From: an uncultured Prevotella sp.
GTDB lineage: Bacteria; Bacteroidota; Bacteroidia; Bacteroidales; Bacteroidaceae
Assembly (NCBI GenBank): GCA_900770395.1
Contig: CAAGKM010000023.1
Span: 124,001 to 188,000 of the forward strand
Direction of reading: 5' to 3'
Length of the DNA: 64,000 nt
Part shown: positions 28,214 to 37,317 of the stretch, piece after piece
Position numbering within the stretch: position 1 is the first letter of the stretch
Layout: every line of letters starts with the position of its first letter
Made by a program: the position numbers and the translations under genes
Notes under the pieces: generated by a model
What the model saw: the letters and a program-made list of their open reading frames with translations, nothing else
Database searches by the model: none
What the model was told of the DNA's origin: nothing

Positions 28214-29374
28214 ATGAAAAGTGTAATTGACATAGCCCTGCGTGAGTGCGGCATAATCAGGCGAAAACCTATATATTGGTTCTGCGTGATTGTGTTTCCA
28301 CTGCTTACCATGCTGTTCTTCACCTCAATTATGAATGAGGGACAGCCTGAGGACATGCCCGTGGGGGTGGTTGACCTCGACAATTCCAATACGTCGAGGA
28401 AGCTTGTCCGTCTGCTTGACGCTTTCCAGACATCCCACGTAGTGGCGCACTATCCTAATGTGACCGAGGCACGCAAGGCAATACAGCGCAACGAAATATA
28501 CGCATATCTTTATATACCACAATATACCGAGAGCAATCTGCTGGCATCCCGTCAGCCTGAAATATCGTTCTATTACTCCATGCACTCGCTCACTGCAGGC
28601 GCGCTGTTGTTCCGCGACCTTAAAACAGTATCGACACTTGGAAGTGCTGCGGTGGGAAAAGCAACCATGACTGCCAAGGGAATGGACGAGGACAGAATCA
28701 TGGCTTTCCTGCAGCCCATCACCATCGACCTGCACCCTATAGAGAACCCGTGGACCAATTATAATTTCTATCTTTCGGCGGTGCTTGTGCCTGGAGTGAT
28801 AATGCTTTTCATCTTTATCCTCACTCCATACGTCTTGGGAACAGAGCTGAAGTTTGGCACGGCGCGTGAGCTCATGGCGCGTGCACATAATAATATATAT
28901 GTGGCGGTGGCAGGCAAGCTGCTTCCCTACACCCTGGGCTTTGTGAGCATCATGATGATTTATCTGCTCTATGTCTTCGGCGCACTCCATTTCCCCACAG
29001 CGGGTGGGGTGGGGCGCATGCTGGCGCTTTCGTTCCTGGCTGTGCTGCCGTCGCAGGCATTCGGTGCATTCTGTTTTGGGCTTATGCCGTCGTTGCGCAT
29101 GAGCATGAGTATTTGCTCGCTGTGGGCAGTGCTCAGCTTCTCAATTGCGGGCAACGCTTTTCCAGTGCCGGCAATGGACGCTCCGCTGCAGTCGGCATCG
29201 TGGCTGTTTCCCTTGCGCCACTATTTTCAGATTTATCAGGCATCGGTGTTCAATAGCTATTCCCTCTCTGGAGTGTGGCTTAACGTCATTGTGCTGCTGA
29301 TGTTCTGTTTGCTGCCGCTCACAGTGCTGCGGCGCATGAAGACCACGTTTAACACCTATACCTATATGCCATGA
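28214..29374 (+). CDS. ABC-2 type transporter permease (first)
   Basis: A 386-residue permease of the ABC2_membrane_3 group (YhhJ/YbhR-like): one N-terminal span, a large extracytoplasmic domain (about 40-190; DMPVGVVDLDNSNTSRKLVRLL), then five spans. It ends by overlapping the second permease (ATGA). No nucleotide-binding subunit is encoded in the unit. Confidence 0.9.
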   Translation: MKSVIDIALRECGIIRRKPIYWFCVIVFPLLTMLFFTSIMNEGQPEDMPVGVVDLDNSNTSRKLVRLLDAFQTSHVVAHYPNVTEARKAIQRNEIYAYLYIPQYTESNLLASRQPEISFYYSMHSLTAGALLFRDLKTVSTLGSAAVGKATMTAKGMDEDRIMAFLQPITIDLHPIENPWTNYNFYLSAVLVPGVIMLFIFILTPYVLGTELKFGTARELMARAHNNIYVAVAGKLLPYTLGFVSIMMIYLLYVFGALHFPTAGGVGRMLALSFLAVLPSQAFGAFCFGLMPSLRMSMSICSLWAVLSFSIAGNAFPVPAMDAPLQSASWLFPLRHYFQIYQASVFNSYSLSGVWLNVIVLLMFCLLPLTVLRRMKTTFNTYTYMP

Positions 29375-30573
29375 CAGGAATAAAAGACATGATAGGCAAC
29401 CTGACACACGGATTTCGCAACATGTGCGATGTGTGGGCGGAGGAGATGCGTCGCATTTTCCACGACGAAGGTATGATTTTGTTTTTTATCGTCCTGCCTC
29501 TCTCTTATCCAATACTTTACTCATGGGTGTATAATAACGAGGTGGTGCGTGATGTTCCCGTGGCTGTGGTCGATGACTCCCGCTCACAGCTAAGCCGTGA
29601 GTTTATCCGTCTGTGTGACGGCACCGCTGATGTGGAGATTGTTGGTTATGCCGCCGACATGGACGAGGCTCGCCGCATGGTGGGCGAGCAGAAGGTGCGC
29701 GGTATATATCATATACCAAGTGACTTCGCAATAAGGGTGAACCGTGGAGAGCAGTCGCCAATTGCCGTATATACCGACATGAGCCTTATGCTCAACTATA
29801 AGGCGATATTCCAGACAGCCACATCGGTGAGCACGGCGATGAACAGTAAGATACAGATAAAGTTAGCAGGCAACCATACTGACCGTGAGGACGAGATAAC
29901 CACTGCGCCGTTAGTATTCCACGAGATAGCCATCTTCAACCCAACAGGAGGCTACGGCAACTTCATACTGCCGGCAGTGCTCATACTGATATTGCAGCAG
30001 GTGTTAATACTTGGTGTGGGACTGCTGGCGGGAACATCGCGCGAGAACGGTCACTATGCCGAATATCGCAACCTGAAAGCCCGCGGCATCGGAACACTTG
30101 GAACTCTGACAGGCAAGAGCCTGTGCTACTTCATGCTGTTTGCCTTAATCTGTCTTTATCTCACTGTAATTGTGCCGAGGCTTTTTAGTTTCGTGTCATT
30201 AGCGCAGCCGATGGATCTGCTTGCAGTGATGTTTCCCTTTGTGCTTGCCTGCATATTCTTTGCCATCACGGTGTCGGTGGCAGTTCACTATCGTGAGAAT
30301 GTACTGCTCATTGTGGTGTTCACCTCTGTGCCGATGCTCTTTCTCTCAGGCGTGTCATGGCCACAAAGCAACATCCCGTGGTTCTGGCAGAGCATATCAT
30401 GGCTCATCCCCTCAACATTCGGCATACGCTCCTTTGTGCGCATGAACACCATGGGAGCCACCCTTGCTGACTGCATGACTGAGTTCCGTGCGCTTTGGGC
30501 TCAGGTGGCGTTCTATTTCGTCACAGCATATATGGTGATAAAATTTAGACAAAAGGAATATAATGAAAAATAA
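29371..30573 (+). CDS. ABC-2 type transporter permease (second)
   Basis: A 400-residue paralogue of the preceding permease with the same layout: N-terminal span (MILFFIVLPLSYPILYSWVY), extracytoplasmic domain with VPVAVVDDSRSQLSREFIRL, and a C-terminal five-span region. The pair probably forms a heterodimer joined to the HlyD adaptor and TolC. Exported substrate unknown; related systems move drugs or hydrophobic compounds. Confidence 0.9.
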   Translation: MTGIKDMIGNLTHGFRNMCDVWAEEMRRIFHDEGMILFFIVLPLSYPILYSWVYNNEVVRDVPVAVVDDSRSQLSREFIRLCDGTADVEIVGYAADMDEARRMVGEQKVRGIYHIPSDFAIRVNRGEQSPIAVYTDMSLMLNYKAIFQTATSVSTAMNSKIQIKLAGNHTDREDEITTAPLVFHEIAIFNPTGGYGNFILPAVLILILQQVLILGVGLLAGTSRENGHYAEYRNLKARGIGTLGTLTGKSLCYFMLFALICLYLTVIVPRLFSFVSLAQPMDLLAVMFPFVLACIFFAITVSVAVHYRENVLLIVVFTSVPMLFLSGVSWPQSNIPWFWQSISWLIPSTFGIRSFVRMNTMGATLADCMTEFRALWAQVAFYFVTAYMVIKFRQKEYNEK

Positions 30574-31651
30574 CTCTACACTCCACACTCCACACTCCAC
30601 ATTGGTTTTGCCCCCTGAGTGGGCAGAGCAGGAGGCGGTGCAGCTCACGTGGCCACACGCCGGCACCGACTGGGCATACATGTTGCCGGAGATTACTGAC
30701 ACCTATATAAATATGGCTGCCGAGATAGCCAAGCGTGAGCGGCTCATCATTGTGGCTCCAGATGCCGATGCCATGGACGATGTTCTTGACCATATCTTTG
30801 AGCTTGCCCCCGGTGGCGACATAATGGTGGTGGAATGTGATACCGACGATACATGGGCACGCGACCACGGTTTTATTACTCTTACCGACTGCAAGGGGGG
30901 CAAGCGTCTGCTTGACTTCCGCTTCAACGGCTGGGGGGAGAAGTTTGCCGCCGACAACGACAATGCCATCAACCGCAATCTCTACGAGATGGAAGTGGTG
31001 GAAGGCGAATATGAAGATCATCTCGACTTTGTGCTTGAGGGCGGCTCAATAGAGAGCGACGGCAAGGGCACCGTGTTCACCACATCGCCGTGTCTGCTGG
31101 CGCCTCACCGCAATCAGCCGCTCACCAAGGAGCAGATAGAGGAGGAGCTGAAGCGCCGCCTGCGTGCCAGCCGCATTGTGTGGATAAACCACGGCAATCT
31201 GACTGGCGACGACACCGACGGACACATAGACACCCTTGTGCGTGTGGCTCCCGATGACACCTTATTATATATAGGGTGTGATGATGAGAGTGACGAGCAG
31301 TATGTAGAGCTGCACGCCATGGAGGAAGAGCTGAAATCGCTGCGCACCGCCGGCGGACAGCCCTACCGTCTGCTGCGCCTGCCAATGCCTGCGCCGATAA
31401 TAATCGACGGCGAGAGGTTGCCTGCCACCTACGCCAACTTCCTCGTTATCAACGGTGCGGTGCTTGTGCCCACATACAACCAGCCCGACAACGACCGCCG
31501 TGCCATGGAAATCATCGCACAGGCTTTCCCCAACAGGGAGACGGTGGCAATAGACAGTGTACAGATAATACGCCAGCATGGCTCAATCCATTGCTGCACA
31601 ATGCAGTTCCCTGAGGTGCCGCCTAAAATCAACGAAGTTAATATAAAATGA
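30563..31651 (+). CDS. aguA: Agmatine deiminase
   Basis: A 362-residue member of the peptidyl-arginine-deiminase-like family, which hydrolyses agmatine to N-carbamoylputrescine and ammonia. Visible are LPPEWAEQEAVQLTWPH at the start, TWARDHGF (substrate-binding Asp-His region), the FRFNGWGEK segment, EGGSIESDG, and the catalytic Cys in GSIHCCTMQFP near the C-terminus. It overlaps the end of the upstream permease and its own end overlaps aguB, so the polyamine enzymes are translationally coupled to the exporter genes. Confidence 0.93.
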   Translation: MKNNSTLHTPHSTLVLPPEWAEQEAVQLTWPHAGTDWAYMLPEITDTYINMAAEIAKRERLIIVAPDADAMDDVLDHIFELAPGGDIMVVECDTDDTWARDHGFITLTDCKGGKRLLDFRFNGWGEKFAADNDNAINRNLYEMEVVEGEYEDHLDFVLEGGSIESDGKGTVFTTSPCLLAPHRNQPLTKEQIEEELKRRLRASRIVWINHGNLTGDDTDGHIDTLVRVAPDDTLLYIGCDDESDEQYVELHAMEEELKSLRTAGGQPYRLLRLPMPAPIIIDGERLPATYANFLVINGAVLVPTYNQPDNDRRAMEIIAQAFPNRETVAIDSVQIIRQHGSIHCCTMQFPEVPPKINEVNIK

Positions 31652-32532
31652 GAAAACTGAAAGTAGGTTTCCTGCAACAGCACAATGTGGCTGACCGAAA
31701 AACCAATATCATACGTCTTGCCGAGGGCATTGCAGACCTTGCCAAGCGTGGAGCGCAGCTCATTGTGCTACAGGAGCTCCACAACTCGCTTTATTTCTGT
31801 CAGGTGGAGGATGTCGATAACTTCGACTTCGCCGAGACCATTCCCGGACCGAGCACCAACCTCTTTGGCGACCTTGCCCGTCGCTATGGTGTGGTGATCG
31901 TAACCTCGCTGTTTGAGAAACGTGCCGCCGGACTCTATCACAACACCGCGGTGGTGATAGAGCGCGACGGAACAATCGCAGGCATCTACCGCAAGATGCA
32001 CATCCCTGATGACCCTGCCTACTACGAGAAGTTCTACTTCACACCCGGCGACCTCGGTTTCCGTCCCATCGACACTTCAGTGGGACGTCTCGGTGTGCAG
32101 GTGTGCTGGGATCAGTGGTATCCCGAGGGTGCCCGTCTCATGGCACTTGCGGGAGCAGAGATTCTTATCTATCCCACAGCCATAGGCTATGCCGCCAACG
32201 ATGATGCTGAGGAGCAGCAGCGCCAGCGCAGGGCATGGCAGACGGTGCAGCGCGGTCATGCCGTGGCAAACGGGCTGCCAGTGGTAGCGGTCAACCGTGT
32301 GGGCTTTGAGCCCGACCCTTCAGGACAGACCGAGGGCATAATGTTTTGGGGCACGTCGTTCGTGGCTGGTCCACAGGGAGAAATAATCTACGAGGCTTCC
32401 GACAACGATGAGGAAAGCATCATCGTGAGCATTGATCTCGACCACAGCGAGCAGGTGCGTCGCTGGTGGCCGTTCCTGCGCGACAGGCGCATCGAGGAGT
32501 TTGGAGACTTAACAAAGAGGTATCGCGATTAA
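31648..32532 (+). CDS. aguB: N-carbamoylputrescine amidase
   Basis: A 294-residue nitrilase-superfamily enzyme that converts N-carbamoylputrescine to putrescine, CO2 and ammonia. The Glu-Lys-Cys triad is seen in LQELHNSLYF, IYRKMHIPDDPAYYEKFYF and VCWDQWYPEGAR. It starts within the stop of aguA (ATGA), the usual gene pair for putrescine synthesis from agmatine. Confidence 0.95.
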   Translation: MRKLKVGFLQQHNVADRKTNIIRLAEGIADLAKRGAQLIVLQELHNSLYFCQVEDVDNFDFAETIPGPSTNLFGDLARRYGVVIVTSLFEKRAAGLYHNTAVVIERDGTIAGIYRKMHIPDDPAYYEKFYFTPGDLGFRPIDTSVGRLGVQVCWDQWYPEGARLMALAGAEILIYPTAIGYAANDDAEEQQRQRRAWQTVQRGHAVANGLPVVAVNRVGFEPDPSGQTEGIMFWGTSFVAGPQGEIIYEASDNDEESIIVSIDLDHSEQVRRWWPFLRDRRIEEFGDLTKRYRD

Positions 32533-32585
32533 AGGCGACACCTTACTTTGATGTTGTATCAGTATAATTTCCACCAGTTCCACCG

Positions 32586-33524
32586 TTATCTCAGCATTTT
32601 ACCTTTGCCGAAAATCCATGCTGCCCGGGTGCGTTCCATCATATGGGCTATAACCAGGCTGCCGGCCACGGCAATACATATTGTCACCAGCGTGAATATT
32701 ATTTCGCTGGAGTCGAACGCAAAGAGCGGATGATAGAATTTTGCAGCCATTGTGAAAATGGGATGAAACAGATATATAGGTAGTGTGTTGCGCCCGATAT
32801 ACAGGCAGCTATCCTTTATTTTACCGTCATTTATCCTCGGGTATATCCAAAGGAGGAATGACAGGCTGCAATATACTGCACACAGCAGCAGGACATCGTT
32901 CCATTCATTATATCTCTCAACAGAGCCAATGAGTATAACGATGAAAATACTTACAAATGACGGTCGGAAAGCTGATGAGAATGGAATATTAAGCCTGCAT
33001 AGAGCTACGCCAATGAAGTAGTAGACAAATGAGTAGATGTCGAATGCCGTTGACGGATAAATTTGACATATTGCATATAACGACAGCAGCAGTATCCCTA
33101 ATTTGGTCATTTCATTCTTGGTGTTCTGTAATGCCCTGAAGCAAATATAGTATGCCCCCCCACATACAATAATGGTGAGCAGAAACCAATACGGACCTAT
33201 TGACGTGATTAGCAGTTTGTGGCATATTGCCTGTACTGACAGCTGTGTGAGTCCGTCTTGCGTAGGAATGAAATATGATACTATGGAGTATCCTGTCACA
33301 AGTATAAGGTATGGCAATATCAGACGTAGCATGTACATACTGAATTGCCTTACCGTTTTATTCATGTTTACCAGATATCCTGTGACCAGCAGAAAAGCCG
33401 GCATCAGAAACTTAATGTTCCATCTTATGCTTGGGTATGTGTCGCAAAAGAAAGCGATGTGCCGCAGTATAACCAGAACAATCAGAACAAACTTAATGAA
33501 ATCGATTGATTTGTCTCTCTGCAT
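32586..33524 (-). CDS. Acyltransferase family 3 membrane protein
   Basis: A 312-residue polytopic protein with about ten membrane spans. The N-terminal RDKSIDFIKFVLIVLVILRHIAFF is the acyltransferase-3 signature with the catalytic His after R. Such proteins O-acetylate surface polysaccharides. It lies 59 bases downstream of rfbB, so a role in envelope-glycan modification is likely. Slightly short for the family (usually 330-370). Confidence 0.88.
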   Translation of the reverse strand: MQRDKSIDFIKFVLIVLVILRHIAFFCDTYPSIRWNIKFLMPAFLLVTGYLVNMNKTVRQFSMYMLRLILPYLILVTGYSIVSYFIPTQDGLTQLSVQAICHKLLITSIGPYWFLLTIIVCGGAYYICFRALQNTKNEMTKLGILLLSLYAICQIYPSTAFDIYSFVYYFIGVALCRLNIPFSSAFRPSFVSIFIVILIGSVERYNEWNDVLLLCAVYCSLSFLLWIYPRINDGKIKDSCLYIGRNTLPIYLFHPIFTMAAKFYHPLFAFDSSEIIFTLVTICIAVAGSLVIAHMMERTRAAWIFGKGKMLR

Positions 33525-33583
33525 ATACTAAGTAATCTTAAATCAACGATTTGGCGTTCCAAAGCCGCGATGTGCGGGCCTGC

Positions 33584-34726
33584 TTATCTGTTGCCGTACA
33601 TCGAGTCGTAATATTTCTCGTATTCTCCCGATGTGATGTTGTCCATCCATTCCTGGTTGTCGAGATACCAGCGCACAGTTTTCTCTATACCTTCCTCAAA
33701 CTGCAGGCTTGGCTCCCAGCCCAACTCCTTCTGCAGCTTGGTGGAGTCGATGGCGTAGCGTGCATCGTGTCCCAGACGGTCGGTGACATAGGTGATAAGG
33801 TCGAGGTCGGCACCCTCAGGACGGCCGAGAATACGGTCAACGGTCTTGATAACAGTCTTTATGATGTCGATGTTCTTCCATTCGTTGAAACCGCCGATGT
33901 TGTAGGTCTCCGCAATCTTTCCGTTGTGGAAAATCACGTCGATAGCCCGTGCATGGTCAACCACATAGAGCCAGTCGCGCACGTTCTCACCCTTGCCGTA
34001 TACAGGCAGTGGCTTGCGGTGACGTATGTTGTTGATGAAAAGCGGTATGAGCTTCTCGGGGAACTGGTATGGACCATAGTTGTTTGAGCAGTTTGTCACG
34101 ATTGTAGGCATGCCGTAAGTGTCGTGGAATGCGCGTACAAAGTGGTCGCTGCCAGCCTTTGAGGCAGAGTAGGGGGAATGTGGGTTGTACTTCGTTGTCT
34201 CATAGAAGAAGTCCTCGCCGTAAGCCAGATGATGTTCTGCTGACGATGCCGTGGTGGTGAACGGAGGCTCGATGCCCTCGGGATGTGACATGGTTAGTGC
34301 GCCGTATACCTCATCGGTTGAGATGTGGTAGAAACGCTTGCCCTCGTACTTCTCAGGCAGACTCTCCCAGTAGAGCTTGGCAGCCTGTAGCAGGCTCAGC
34401 GTGCCCATCACATTGGTGCGCGCAAAGGTGAACGGATCCTTTATCGAACGGTCAACATGGCTCTCTGCCGCCAGATGTATGATGCCGTCAATGCTTTCAT
34501 CCTGCATGAGCTTCAGTATTGCATCAAAGTTGCAGATATCCTCCTTCACAAACATGTAGTTGGGCTTATCCTCTATGTCTTTCAGATTGGCAAGGTTGCC
34601 TGCGTATGTCAGTTTGTCGAGGTTGATGATTTTGTACTCAGGATATTTGTTCACAAACAGGCGCACGACGTGTGAGCCAATGAAACCGGCACCGCCGGTG
34701 ATGAGTATTGTCCTTTTGTATTCCAT
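33584..34726 (-). CDS. rfbB: dTDP-glucose 4,6-dehydratase
   Basis: A 380-residue short-chain dehydrogenase/reductase forming dTDP-4-keto-6-deoxyglucose in the dTDP-rhamnose pathway. The NAD-binding GGAGFIGSHVV (about 9-19), HLAAESHVDRSI, STDEVYG, and catalytic YSASKAGSDH are all present. It runs a little longer than E. coli RfbB (about 360). The rest of the rhamnose pathway is not in the window. Confidence 0.95.
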   Translation of the reverse strand: MEYKRTILITGGAGFIGSHVVRLFVNKYPEYKIINLDKLTYAGNLANLKDIEDKPNYMFVKEDICNFDAILKLMQDESIDGIIHLAAESHVDRSIKDPFTFARTNVMGTLSLLQAAKLYWESLPEKYEGKRFYHISTDEVYGALTMSHPEGIEPPFTTTASSAEHHLAYGEDFFYETTKYNPHSPYSASKAGSDHFVRAFHDTYGMPTIVTNCSNNYGPYQFPEKLIPLFINNIRHRKPLPVYGKGENVRDWLYVVDHARAIDVIFHNGKIAETYNIGGFNEWKNIDIIKTVIKTVDRILGRPEGADLDLITYVTDRLGHDARYAIDSTKLQKELGWEPSLQFEEGIEKTVRWYLDNQEWMDNITSGEYEKYYDSMYGNR

Positions 34727-34754
34727 GATTCTATTGTGTTTTTTTCTTTTGGTG

Positions 34755-34786
34755 CAAAATTACAACATTTTTCCCATTCTGCCAAA
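34755..34786 (-). promoter_or_regulatory. Promoter of rfbB
   Basis: Minus strand: TAATTTTG (34762-34755) with TTTG (34786-34783) 20 bp upstream, 28 bp before the start codon. Confidence 0.7.
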
Positions 34787-34836
34787 TAAAAAGTGAGGAA
34801 AGTGCTGTTGTGCTGCCAATATGCTGCATGGAATAC

Positions 34837-34871
34837 AAAAAGGCTGCGGTTTCTCGCAGAAACGCAGCCTT
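34837..34871 (-). terminator. Terminator of the ribosomal protein operon
   Basis: AAGGCTGCGGTTTCT (34840-34854) pairs with AGAAACGCAGCCTT (34858-34871) with one bulge; the A-run to the left gives Us on the minus-strand transcript. Confidence 0.8.
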
Positions 34872-34912
34872 ATATGTATGTTAAATCTAATTTGATGTTA
34901 CTCAGTAATGAT

Positions 34913-35068
34913 TTATTTGAAGAAGTCCTTAACGTCCTCGTTACGAACCATCTGCTCATCGAAGATGTAAGCGCCAGTCTTTGGGCTCTTAACCATCTTG
35001 ATTACCTTTGAATATGCGCGACCATCCTTTGAGCCTTCGTGGAGGGTAGCGACCGCTTTCTTTGCCAT
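34913..35068 (-). CDS. DUF4295-family small protein
   Basis: A 51-residue basic protein (starts MAKKAVATLHEG, ends NEDVKDFFK). The DUF4295 family is found almost only in Bacteroidetes, placed after rpmB and rpmG as here, so it is probably a small ribosome-linked protein. Function is not established. It lies 37 bases after rpmG. Confidence 0.85.
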   Translation of the reverse strand: MAKKAVATLHEGSKDGRAYSKVIKMVKSPKTGAYIFDEQMVRNEDVKDFFK

Positions 35069-35105
35069 TTCTTATATTGCTTTTAAAAACGTTATACTAC
35101 TGATA

Positions 35106-35294
35106 TTATTTGATCTCCTTGTGAAGGGTCATCTTTTTCAAGATGGGGTTATACTTCATCAACTCCATGCGGTCAGGAGTGTTCTTACGATTCTTGGTAG
35201 TAATGTAACGGCTTGTTCCCGGTACGCCACTGTTCTTATGCTCAGTGCACTCCAGAATCACCTGCACTCTGTTACCTTTTGCCTTCTTTGCCAT
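35106..35294 (-). CDS. rpmG: 50S ribosomal protein L33
   Basis: A 62-residue basic protein of the large ribosomal subunit (MAKKAKGNRVQVILECTEHK ..., TSRYITTKNRKN). It lies 5 bases after rpmB. A single Cys remains, so it is the zinc-free (C-minus) type. Confidence 0.95.
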   Translation of the reverse strand: MAKKAKGNRVQVILECTEHKNSGVPGTSRYITTKNRKNTPDRMELMKYNPILKKMTLHKEIK

Positions 35295-35299
35295 TGTCG

Positions 35300-35563
35300 T
35301 TATTCTCCTATTACTTTAATATCCTTCCACTCGCAGTATCCTTTGGCAACAGCCTGCTTCAGAGCTGCGTCGAGACCTACCTTGTTAATCATGCGAAGAC
35401 CTGCAGCGCTAATCTTCATGCTAATCCAGCAACCTTCCTCTACATAGTAGAATTTCTTGCTGAAGAGGTTTACGTCAAAGCTGCGCTTGGTGCGGTGCTT
35501 TGAGTGAGACACGTTGTTTCCTCTTTGTGCCTTCTTACCTGTGATTTGACAAATTTTCGACAT
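35300..35563 (-). CDS. rpmB: 50S ribosomal protein L28
   Basis: An 87-residue ribosomal protein with the family signature MSKICQITGKKAQRGNNVSH at the start. First gene of the rpmB-rpmG-DUF4295 unit. Confidence 0.96.
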   Translation of the reverse strand: MSKICQITGKKAQRGNNVSHSKHRTKRSFDVNLFSKKFYYVEEGCWISMKISAAGLRMINKVGLDAALKQAVAKGYCEWKDIKVIGE

Positions 35564-35613
35564 TTCTATCTAAATTTTTGTGACCTTTTTAATAACTTAT
35601 TCCAAACAGAGTG

Positions 35614-35645
35614 CAAAATTACACTATTTTTTCTGAAACAGCAAA
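35614..35645 (-). promoter_or_regulatory. Promoter of rpmB-rpmG-DUF4295
   Basis: Minus strand: TAATTTTG (35621-35614) with TTTG (35645-35642) exactly 20 bp upstream. The leader is about 40 bases. Confidence 0.75.
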
Positions 35646-35750
35646 TAATTATGACTAAAAATCAGAAATTTAATGATTTTTTTGAATTTAGATGCTGTTT
35701 TATTGTTCAAACAGTGCATTTAACAGTGTTTTTATATGCTGAGACGATTT

Positions 35751-36263
35751 TTATTTTTCCTCTTCCTCAGGTCCTGCCAACTCTTTCAGAATTTCGTACA
35801 ACATGTTCATCACTGCAGTGGTGGCATGCTCCAGATTGCGGTCACGTCCATGGTCTTCGGTGAGCTTCATTGTGCGCACCTCGTTTTGTGTGCCGCAAGC
35901 CACCCAAATGGTTCCTGCGGGTGTGCCGTCGTCGCCTCCTGTGGGGCCGGCATAGCCTGTGGTGGCAAGCGCATAGTCGGTGCCCAGCACACGGCATGCG
36001 CCTTTCACCATCTCTATTGCAACCTCCTCGCTCACAGCTGTTTTCTCTGCAAGTGTGTCATTGCTGACACCCAGAAGGTTGTGCTTCACCTCATCGGTGT
36101 AGCACACTATTCCACCATGAAAATATTTTGATGCGCCCGGAACTGAGACTATCGCCTCGGCAACACGGCCGCCGGTACAGCTCTCAGCGGTACCTACTGT
36201 TTTTTCCAAATCCCAAAGCAGCGAACTCAGTTCCCTGCTTAAAATTTTACCTTCAAAGCCCAT
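35751..36263 (-). CDS. CinA C-terminal-type nicotinamide-nucleotide amidase
   Basis: A 170-residue stand-alone CinA C-terminal domain (PncC-like) that deamidates nicotinamide mononucleotide to nicotinate mononucleotide in NAD recycling. Signature segments are TVGTAESCTGGRVAEAI (about 23-39) and ATTGYAGPTGGDDGTPAGT. The N-terminal molybdopterin-like half of full CinA is absent, as in E. coli PncC. It follows tsaD by 24 bases. Confidence 0.9.
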   Translation of the reverse strand: MGFEGKILSRELSSLLWDLEKTVGTAESCTGGRVAEAIVSVPGASKYFHGGIVCYTDEVKHNLLGVSNDTLAEKTAVSEEVAIEMVKGACRVLGTDYALATTGYAGPTGGDDGTPAGTIWVACGTQNEVRTMKLTEDHGRDRNLEHATTAVMNMLYEILKELAGPEEEEK

Positions 36264-36287
36264 TGTTATTATTGTTTTTATTTTTAT

Positions 36288-37313
36288 TTATTCAAATGTT
36301 ACTTTCGAGAATGCCGGTGCGCTGATATCGCAAAACTCTCCATTGAGATATTTGTAGTGTCCCACGATGCCAATCATGGCGGCGTTGTCGGTGGTGTAGC
36401 TGAACTTCGGAATATATATAGTCCAGCCAAAGCGCCTGGCATGGTCGTGGAAAGCGTTGCGCAGTCCGTTGTTGGCGCTCACTCCTCCTGCCACAGCCAC
36501 ATGCTTGATGCCGGTCTCCTTGACAGCCTTGCGCAGCTTGCGCATTAGAATGTCCACGATGGTGAACTCAAGTGAGGCGGCAATATCTTCCTTATGGCGC
36601 TCCACAAAGTCGGGCTCCTCCTTCACCCAGTCGCGCAGGTTGTAGAGGAATGAGGTCTTCAGTCCTGAGAACGAGTAGTTTAGTCCCGGTATCTGAGGCT
36701 CTGCAAACTTATAGGCGTGGGGATTGCCCTGACGCGCCAGCTTGTCGATGATGGGTCCTCCAGGATATCCCAGTCCCATCACCTTCGAGCACTTGTCGAT
36801 AGCCTCGCCTGCGGCATCGTCGATGGTCTGCCCCAGCACCTCCATATCGTTGTATGCATTTACCTTCACTATCTGCGAGTTGCCTCCGCTCACCAGCAGG
36901 CAGATGAATGGCAGTGGTGGCTGATTGGTGTCGTCGTCGCTATCCTTTATGAAGTGTGCCATGACATGCCCCTGCAGGTGGTTTACGTCAATAAGCGGAA
37001 TGCCCAGCGAGCGCGCCATGCCTTTGGCAAAGCTCACTCCCACAAGCAGCGAGCCCATCAGTCCGGGACCGCGTGTGAAGGCAATTGCCGAAAGCTGTTC
37101 CTTGGTGATGCCTGCACGCTTGAGGCACTGGTCGACCACAGGCACCACGTTTTGCTGGTGGGCACGTGATGCCAGTTCGGGCACTACGCCCCCGTAAGCC
37201 TTGTGTACATCCTGCGAGGCAGTGACATTGCTCAGCAGCACCCCGTTTTTAAGCACTGCCGCCGAGGTGTCGTCACAACTGCTCTCTATACCTAATATAT
37301 ATATATCGCTCAT
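36288..37313 (-). CDS. tsaD: tRNA N6-adenosine threonylcarbamoyltransferase TsaD
   Basis: A 341-residue ASKHA-fold enzyme transferring the threonylcarbamoyl group to A37 of ANN-decoding tRNAs. The metal-binding HLQGH (His112, His116), the start ILGIESSCDDTSAAV and the GGVSANNGLR nucleotide loop are intact. It lies 4 bases downstream of map. Confidence 0.96.
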   Translation of the reverse strand: MSDIYILGIESSCDDTSAAVLKNGVLLSNVTASQDVHKAYGGVVPELASRAHQQNVVPVVDQCLKRAGITKEQLSAIAFTRGPGLMGSLLVGVSFAKGMARSLGIPLIDVNHLQGHVMAHFIKDSDDDTNQPPLPFICLLVSGGNSQIVKVNAYNDMEVLGQTIDDAAGEAIDKCSKVMGLGYPGGPIIDKLARQGNPHAYKFAEPQIPGLNYSFSGLKTSFLYNLRDWVKEEPDFVERHKEDIAASLEFTIVDILMRKLRKAVKETGIKHVAVAGGVSANNGLRNAFHDHARRFGWTIYIPKFSYTTDNAAMIGIVGHYKYLNGEFCDISAPAFSKVTFE

Positions 37314-37317
37314 TTTA

